This document shows, piece after piece, positions 57,850 to 64,000 of a stretch of 64,000 nucleotides of DNA. Source of the DNA: Bagarius yarrelli (taxonomy: Eukaryota > Chordata > Actinopteri > Siluriformes > Sisoridae); contig VCAZ01000054.1 in NCBI GenBank assembly GCA_005784505.1, forward strand, positions 904,501 through 968,500, written 5' to 3'. The notes below the pieces were generated by a model, which was not told where the DNA came from, ran no database searches, and saw only the letters and a program-made list of their open reading frames with translations. The translations under genes were made by a program, and so were the position numbers. How positions within the stretch are numbered: the stretch's first letter is position 1; every line of letters starts with the position of its first letter.

Positions 57850-58900
57850 GGGATGTGTTGGAGAGGCAGAGTCTCTCAGAAGTAAAGATGGACAGAGGCT
57901 CTCCAATCTGTGAAAAAGTATGTAAAAAGATTGTGGAAGAAACACACTCCTTCACGTCAAATTACAAAATCTCATCATCTACAGTGCATATCATCAAAAG
58001 ATTCAGAGAAACTGAAAAAATACTTAAGGGACAACACCGTTGTTGGATGTCCGTGGTCTTCAGGTCCTCAGACGACACTGCATCACTAATCGGCATAATT
58101 CTGTGATTGATATTAATAAATGAGCCCAGAAACATTCTGAAATCACTGTCGCTAAACACAATCTGCAGATACCAACTAAAGCTCTACCATGCAAAAAGAA
58201 AGCTATATGTCAACATGGTCCAGAAGCATCATTGCATCCTGTGGGCTTATATAAAATAGACTGATTCAAAGTGGAAAAGTGTTGTATGGTCAGACGAGTC
58301 CAAATTTGATATTCTTGTCGGATATCATGGATGCTGTGTCCTCCGGGCTAAAGAGGAAAAAGACCTTCCAGTGTGTTATCTGCGTTCAAAAGATAGCATC
58401 CCTGATGTTATGTGGGTGCATAAGTGCATACAGCTTGCATGTTTTGGAAGGCACTATGAATGTCGAAAGGTATATAAAGGTTTTAGAGCAACATATGATC
58501 CTCTCTAGACGATGTCTATTCGAGGAAAGGCCTTGTGTATATCAGCAGGACGAAACAAAACCACATGCAACAGCATGGCTGCTGGCTGTCCGGGTGCTAA
58601 ATTAACCCGTCTGCAGTCTTTCACATATAGAGAACATTTGGTGTATCATTTGAATGGAACCAAATTCGAACACCAAAACTCATAACCTCGATGCCCAGGC
58701 ATCTTCAAAAGAAGAGGAGATGCTACACTATGGTAAAAATGGCTTGTCTCAACTATTCTGAGACCCGTAGCAGGCATCAAATTTAAAATGACCTCATTTC
58801 TCAGTTCCAACATTATTTAAGTTCCCTATGTTTTATTGCGAAGACTTTTACCTATAATTTTATAAAAATATACAAACTGTCCCAACTTTTCCGTAATTTT
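57850..58900 (+). mobile_element. Tc1/mariner-type transposon relic
   Basis: HTH-side frame GSPICEKVCKKIVEETHSF and SSSTVHIIKRFRET. Then the catalytic-core region: GGTCAGACGAGTCCAAATTT (S-D-E-S-K-F), MLCGCISAYSLHVLEGTMN, VERYIKVLEQHMI and YQQDETKPHATA, in which the usual Asp-Asn pair after QQ is altered. TGAGACCCGTAGCAGGCATC and ACTGTCCCAACTTTTCCG mark the 3' end. Frames shift several times, and the Glu region is reduced. Clearly inactive. Confidence 0.82.
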
Positions 58901-59700
58901 GAAAATATTCAGAAACACTGCCGACTCCATCCATAACCATATCTTGTATCAATAGCTGTTGAACAGCCCATTTCAGTATATTGACTGGTTTGGGTTGTTA
59001 GCCATATAAATGTCTGATATTATATACAATTTCCTATTTAGACTAGTTGTATTTGAAAATCCAATATCACTATGCCATAAAAACTATCAGCTATTAGCTC
59101 AGTTTCTTGTCTGCACACATGCACAAACGTGTGAAAGCAAAGTGAAAGCATGTAATAAGAGGCTTAGAAAGTGACAGCCAAGGATTTTGCACAAACCCGA
59201 ATCAAGTGTTTGTTATATGATAATTATGGCAGAAGGGGACACCGAGGATGTGAGGGCAGTCGGGCTTTGTCTGCTTGCAGTAACACTTTAGCGATTCAGC
59301 AGCTGATCTCATGCATCCCGTGATGCCCCGCTCAGCACCCTGGTCTGGCTTCACCCTCTGCAGTGAGAATTCACAGCCAGGCTGCAGTTATTTGCGAAAG
59401 CCTGATACTTGCTCATTACTCACAGCATAGACTCTGTAATACACAGGGGTGAGTGGGTTTCTTTCAGGCTTCGAAGCACGTAGCATTTACACTCAGCTTA
59501 GGACAATGGAGCAGATTACTATGTTGTATTGGTTCCAGCTAAATCTCTATTTCCAACTTGAGATTTTCGATCTTTTAGTGATTTTATTTTAAAAAAGCAC
59601 TGAAAAACCTAGTGACTTTTCCAGCATTTGCGACTGTCATGGACGTGATGGATAAAACGTGATGTGTGTCTTTACTGAGAATACTTGGTTTACTCACTTC
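58901..59700. other. Intergenic, nothing recognised
   Basis: 59200-59470 looks unique and is less AT-biased than its surroundings. It might be a conserved noncoding element, but there is no direct evidence. Confidence 0.4.
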
Positions 59701-59704
59701 AAGC

Positions 59705-60640
59705 TAATGTTCACATTAATTAGTCAATGATCACCAAAGTTCCTATTAACCAATCACTAATCATCAAAGTTCCAATTAACCAATCACTGATTACCAGTGA
59801 GTTTAGTAGTTAGCATCATTGCCTCAAAGCAAGAAGGTCCCAGGTTTGTATCCCCTGCAGGGTTTTTCCTGTGTGGATGGATGAATGGCTGGATGGATGG
59901 ATGGATGGATGGATGGATGGATGGATGGATGGATGGATGGATGGATGGATGGATGGATGACTGATTACCAATGGATGGATGGATGGATGGATGGATAGAT
60001 GGATGACTGATTACCAATGGATGGATGGATGAATAGATGACTGATTACCAATGTTCCCAATGACCAATTATTGATCACCAATGTTCCCAATGACCAATTA
60101 TTGATCACCAATGTTCCCAATGAACAATTAATGATCACCAATGTTCCCAATGATTAATTATTGATCACCAATGTTTTCAATCACTAATTATTGATCACCA
60201 ATGTTCCCAATCACCAATTAATAATCTTTATTGTCTCCCAATGCTCAATTATTGATTACCAATGTTCCCAAACACCAATCATCATCATAATTTTCCCAAT
60301 ATCCAGTGATCACTATTGTTCTCAGATCACTTTTTACCAATGTTTATAACACCTAATGACCAGTGTTCTCAGTTCCTGATCATCAGAGTTTTAGTTATCC
60401 AATCACTGATCAGTGTTTCCAGTGGCCAATCATTGATAAAATTTTACAATGACAAATTACTGATAACTACTGTTCCCAATAACCAATTTCTGATCAACAA
60501 TGTTCCCAATGACCAATAACTGATTACCATGGTTTCCTATAAACAACTGTTAACTGTATTTTTTTTCCCCAACGTCCAATCATTGATCAGTATTGTTTCT
60601 CAATAATCAACCTTTACCATTGAAAACTCACTAATCACCA
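59705..60640. repeat. 30-bp minisatellite interrupted by a repeat head and a GGAT array
   Basis: The unit is close to CCAATGACCAATTATTGATC plus ACCAATGTTC (30 bp). It is nearly exact at 60052-60150 and decays toward both ends. At 59798-59878 a '...GCAAGAAGGTCCCAGG... CCCTGCAGGG' head of the tRNA-like fish repeat intrudes, followed by (GGAT)n to 59958. Hybrid units (GACTGATTACCAATGGATGG) then alternate with GGAT runs to about 60040. Confidence 0.88.
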
Positions 60641-61685
60641 TGGTTTTTCATTACCAAGCTATTATAGTAGATTATGATGCCTTGACCAAAGACTTGTATA
60701 ATGAATAGGTCAAGTATAAGCTACTTGGAGATTTCTTAGCATAGAAAAATCTACTCTTGAGCAGGACCATATAAATGTTTATTAAGATTTAATAAATATG
60801 CAAATTAGTCTGTGATGTGCTGAGAATCTTATGAAGCTCTGATCTAATGACTACACATTGACCACCCTGCCTAAACGGATGCGTCCCGAACGTAAGTTGT
60901 TTTCAAAATGACCTTTTCAAGAATGTAATAGGGGAATGGTGGAAGAATAGGAGGTGAGGAAGAGGTCAGACAGAGGATAAGGTTATTAAAAAGTAATTGA
61001 GAGCCAATCAGCTTGTTACGTACATGGTGAAATAGGTCGGAGGGCTGAAGAGTGATGGCAGGTCTACTTAACCATGTGCTCTAAGGGCAGCCTCAACCCT
61101 TTAACCATCAGCAGTGAAAAGGAGAAATTGTAACTTGGTCATGTGATCGCAGTGTATGTGTTTAGAGAGCCATTTCAATTTAAGTTTAATAGCAAAATGT
61201 GTGGTAATAGTGGATTGATTTTGCCTCAGACTAACAAAACAAAACACCATTCTGATTCATTGTGTTCCCTAGACTATTTGTTATCCTCAATAGATTTTCA
61301 ATATTTGCAAACTTCTCACAAAAAATTACTTTCACCTAATTTTTTCCTGTTCCAGTTCTTGCTCACATAAGCTTGAACATAATCTTAGTCAATATAAGTT
61401 GATCTTTAATTCGAGAAACAAAGTGATCAGATCTGTTATTAAGATTTCTACTAAATGTTATGACCTCATTCTAAAAAACAATTTTAAAGGTAATTTTAAT
61501 TCTTTTTAAACTTAATGAATTCATTTACTATTAATGCAGATGCAATTATTTTCAGAATGAAAAGATTCTATTCTTCTGTCTAGTGCCTAGGAAAATGTTA
61601 ATGACGGCTTTTCTTTAAAGTTGCATTCTAAAAAAAAAAGGTTGCTTGTTTTTTTCATAGCTTTGTTTGTGTGTTGATTATAAAG
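60641..61685. other. Intergenic, nothing recognised
   Basis: No supported feature on either strand. Confidence 0.5.
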
Positions 61686-61882
61686 CGTGGAAGTGGTGGT
61701 ATAGTGATTAAGATGTTGGACTGCTAATTGGATGATCGGGGTTCGATTCCCAGCACCACCAAGTTGCCACTGTTGAGCCTCTAAGCAAGGTCCTTAACCC
61801 CCAATCGCACAGATGTCTAAATGAAATAAATGTAAGTCGCTCTGGATAAGGACGTCAGCCAAATACTGTAAATGTAAATAAA
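61686..61882 (+). repeat. tRNA-derived SINE, plus copy, best preserved
   Basis: GAAGTGGTGGTATAGTGATT (A-box region), GATCGGGGTTCGATTCCCAG (B box GGTTCGATTCC), AGCAAGGTCCTTAACCCCC, GTAAGTCGCTCTGGATAAGG, GCCAAATACTGTAAATGTAA. The least diverged member here. Confidence 0.95.
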
Positions 61883-62544
61883 AGTGTAAATTATGCTTAA
61901 CACTTTATATAGAATGGTCCAATACTCCAGTACCTGCAGATACATTTGAAAAACTCCATTATTGGTTTGCAGATGACTGACTTATGATTTCTGAAAGATT
62001 CTGTAGTAAAACGTTTGAGATGTTCATGCTGTGATACTACAGAGATTGTTCTCTCACAGCCTCTATTTGTTTACCTGTGGGTTTTCGAGAGATAGATGTG
62101 GTTTCATGCTTGGGTCAGTAGGGATTCAGAGACGTTTGCTTTAAATAAAGAAAGTAATGAGCTCTAGTCTATGGTCACATGTTTGAACTGCAGGTGTGCA
62201 AGCGCACGTGTGTGTGTGGGTTAGTGGGAGTTTCTTCCTATAGATAGTATACTAAAACCAAACCCTAACACGAACGCAATGCGACAAAGCTACACTTCCA
62301 CTACGTGAAAGGATTTATAATTTTTTTAATGGGCGGGGTTAGGAGATGTGATATACTAAAATCTTCTGTAAATAATAAGCAACTATGTCGAGATTATTAC
62401 TGAGAGATAAAGGCTCGGAGAAGGACTTTATCCTCATGCTGTGGCATCGGATACTCATTTTTCATCAAGATGTAGGATTAAAAAAAGAAAAGGAAGAACC
62501 TTTTTTTATTTTTTAACTTGTGTTATTTTAAGCCAAAGCTGCAG
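61883..62544. other. Intergenic, nothing recognised
   Basis: Short GTGTGTG run at about 62209. No other feature. Confidence 0.5.
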
Positions 62545-62691
62545 TGCCAGTGATTATGGTGATTAACTGCTTATTGAAAGATTCTGGGTTTAATGTCCAG
62601 CACCACCAAGAACCCACTGTTGGGCCCCTGAGCAAGGCCCTTGACAATTAACTGCTTAAGGGTGTCTGTCAAATGCCAGAAATGTAAGATA
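62545..62691 (+). repeat. tRNA-derived SINE, plus copy, shortened
   Basis: GATTATGGTGATTAACTGC, TCTGGGTTTAATGTCCAGCA, GGGCCCCTGAGCAAGGCCC, then a shortened tail with GGGTGTCTGTCAAATGCC. Confidence 0.85.
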
Positions 62692-63714
62692 AATTAAACA
62701 TAAAAAAAATATAATTATAGATACTACTAATAATAATAATAATACGTTCTATATAATACCTAAAAAATTATAAATTTCAGTTAATTAAAATTTTCCTGGC
62801 GTTTGTTCCTCCAATAGGGACGTGGCATATCCGCTCGATTTGCATATTTTCGGTACAATTTCTTTTTTTTTAGTGGAAGGATGAATAAATGTCTCTCAAA
62901 GTTGCAATGTTTTCACAAGTTTAGATAACATGCAGTTTTTTTAGTGTTAAAACCATTTATTAAAATGATCCATTATATACAGTAGATAAAGACTAAATAT
63001 AATACTAGATAAGGTAGATATCATAGATGTCGATATAATACTACTAATACTAAACGTCAAATGCAATATATGATGTCAAATTTTATTGTTAAATTTAATT
63101 TTTTTTATTATTACTTAAAAAATTATGTAAATTTAGGAAGTTTTACTATATTTACATAATTTATTCAATTAGATAGATGTGATTGATGGAACTGAAGTCA
63201 ATTTTTGCATGACAAAGAATTCAATTTAATTATTTTTTTCTACTAAATAAAAACAAACTTGTGGTCGAATTTAAACTGTAATAAAACAGAGCGATTATTT
63301 TTTTTGCCAAACTAATTAAAAATAAATTAATTAAAAATGATTTTAAAATTAATGTCCACCTACAGATGTTCAAAAGCTTTTAACAGAAGGTTTAAAAAAA
63401 GAGTTTTTAGTCCTGAGTTCTGTTAGTTCTCCTGTGTACGATAAAAACTTTTCAGGAACCAAAGAACCAGACTGAGTGAGTGAGAGAGTGAAAGTGAGAG
63501 AGAAGAAGAAGGAACGCTGTGACAGGTTCCATGATGGATCTGCACCTCGGAATGAGTGTGAATGTTTAGCTGGGGTCTTCATAAATATTTACAGTCCAAA
63601 CTGAGCGCCTCGTGTTCTGGAGTGTAGCTGAGACTCATTTTCTGCATCTGGCACAACACAGCCTATGACCAAAAAAGGAGTCCTGCTCTAATAAGGCTGC
63701 ATGAGTCTGCATGC
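62692..63714. other. AT-rich intergenic DNA
   Basis: Very AT-rich from 62700 to 63360. A short GAGT/GAGA run lies at 63474-63510. The minus frame at 63370-63582 has no known domain. Confidence 0.5.
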
Positions 63715-64000
63715 TTTAGTGTGTTAGTGTGCATGTGTTAGTGTGTGTCAGTGTGTTAGTGACTGTTAGTATGTGTGTGTTTTAGTGTGCTTATGTACAT
63801 TTGTTAGTGTATATCGGTATGTGTGTATTACCGTGCACATGTGTATGTGTGTGTGTACAGGGGTAAATTTTTTTGTGTGTTTAACGTACTCATTGTGTGT
63901 TGGTGCTTGTGTGTGCCGTTTTTAGAGTGTTAGTGTGTAGTGTGCATTCGTTTGTGTTTATGTGTGAGTGTGTGTCAGTATACATGTGTGTATGTGTAAA
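63715..64000. repeat. Imperfect (GT)n-rich tandem region running off the window
   Basis: Repeated GTGTGTTAGTGTGCATGTGT-like units (TTAGTGTG and TGTGTGTCAGT words) continue to the last base, so the array may extend beyond. Confidence 0.8.

Noticed and set aside
59784..60150. Minus-strand frames with HPSIHPSI and LGTLVINN repeats
   Set aside because: Direct translations of the GGAT array and the 30-bp minisatellite.
606..62691. tRNA genes suggested by A- and B-box matches
   Set aside because: All lie in SINE heads followed by SINE bodies. None can be folded by eye into an intact cloverleaf with a proper 3' end.
1..64000. CRISPR array, bacterial operon, prophage or novel multi-gene defence system
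   Set aside because: The sequence is vertebrate in character. The regular repeats here are simple satellites without spacers of constant length or associated genes.

Overview
The window looks like nuclear DNA of a teleost fish. It is AT-rich and sparse in genes. It holds one clear multi-exon vertebrate gene with GT/AG introns, and the rest is intergenic or intronic sequence full of fish-type transposon remnants: tRNA-derived SINEs with an L2-like tail, Tc1/mariner, DIRS-like and RTE-like pieces, MITEs and solo LTR-like segments. It also has many microsatellites and two large minisatellites. The repeat mix would fit an ostariophysan such as a catfish or cyprinid, but I cannot fix the species from the sequence.

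Left end (72-4183, + strand): the last four coding exons of a neutral cholesterol ester hydrolase 1 / arylacetamide deacetylase-type serine hydrolase (nceh1-like). The HGGGW oxyanion motif, the GDSAGG nucleophile elbow and the catalytic Asp and His are all present. Exon 1, which should carry the membrane anchor, lies upstream of the window.

4.2-40 kb: no convincing host gene. The interval is a layered set of mobile-element relics. DIRS-like fragments lie at 6.6, 17.2-18.5 and 38.1 kb. Tc1-like fragments lie at 7.1, 14.7, 23.7, 26.9, 27.1 and 39.2 kb. MITEs with readable ends lie at 12.6-13.4 kb (7-bp target duplication), 19.7-20.4 kb (TTAA) and 20.4-20.7 kb (TA). An RTE-like 3' end lies at 10.4 kb, and SINEs are numerous. 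At 40259-40428 (+) there is a 170-bp open segment with a good acceptor and a GTAAGT donor. It may be an internal exon of an unidentified gene.

40-64 kb: more of the same, with a better preserved RTE-like C-terminal frame at 45.7-46.1 kb, a solo LTR-like segment at 50.9-51.4 kb, a 1.5-kb AT-rich minisatellite at 53.7-55.2 kb, a Tc1-type relic at 57.85-58.9 kb, and a 30-bp-unit minisatellite at 59.7-60.6 kb interrupted by a GGAT array. A purine-rich stretch ending at a GTGAGT donor (55.7-56.0 kb) could be a noncoding first exon, but this is weak.

I found no operon, CRISPR array, free-standing tRNA or rRNA gene, or novel multi-gene system. The most useful leads are the orphan exon candidate, the two minisatellites, the boundary-resolved MITEs and the internally deleted DIRS-like element.
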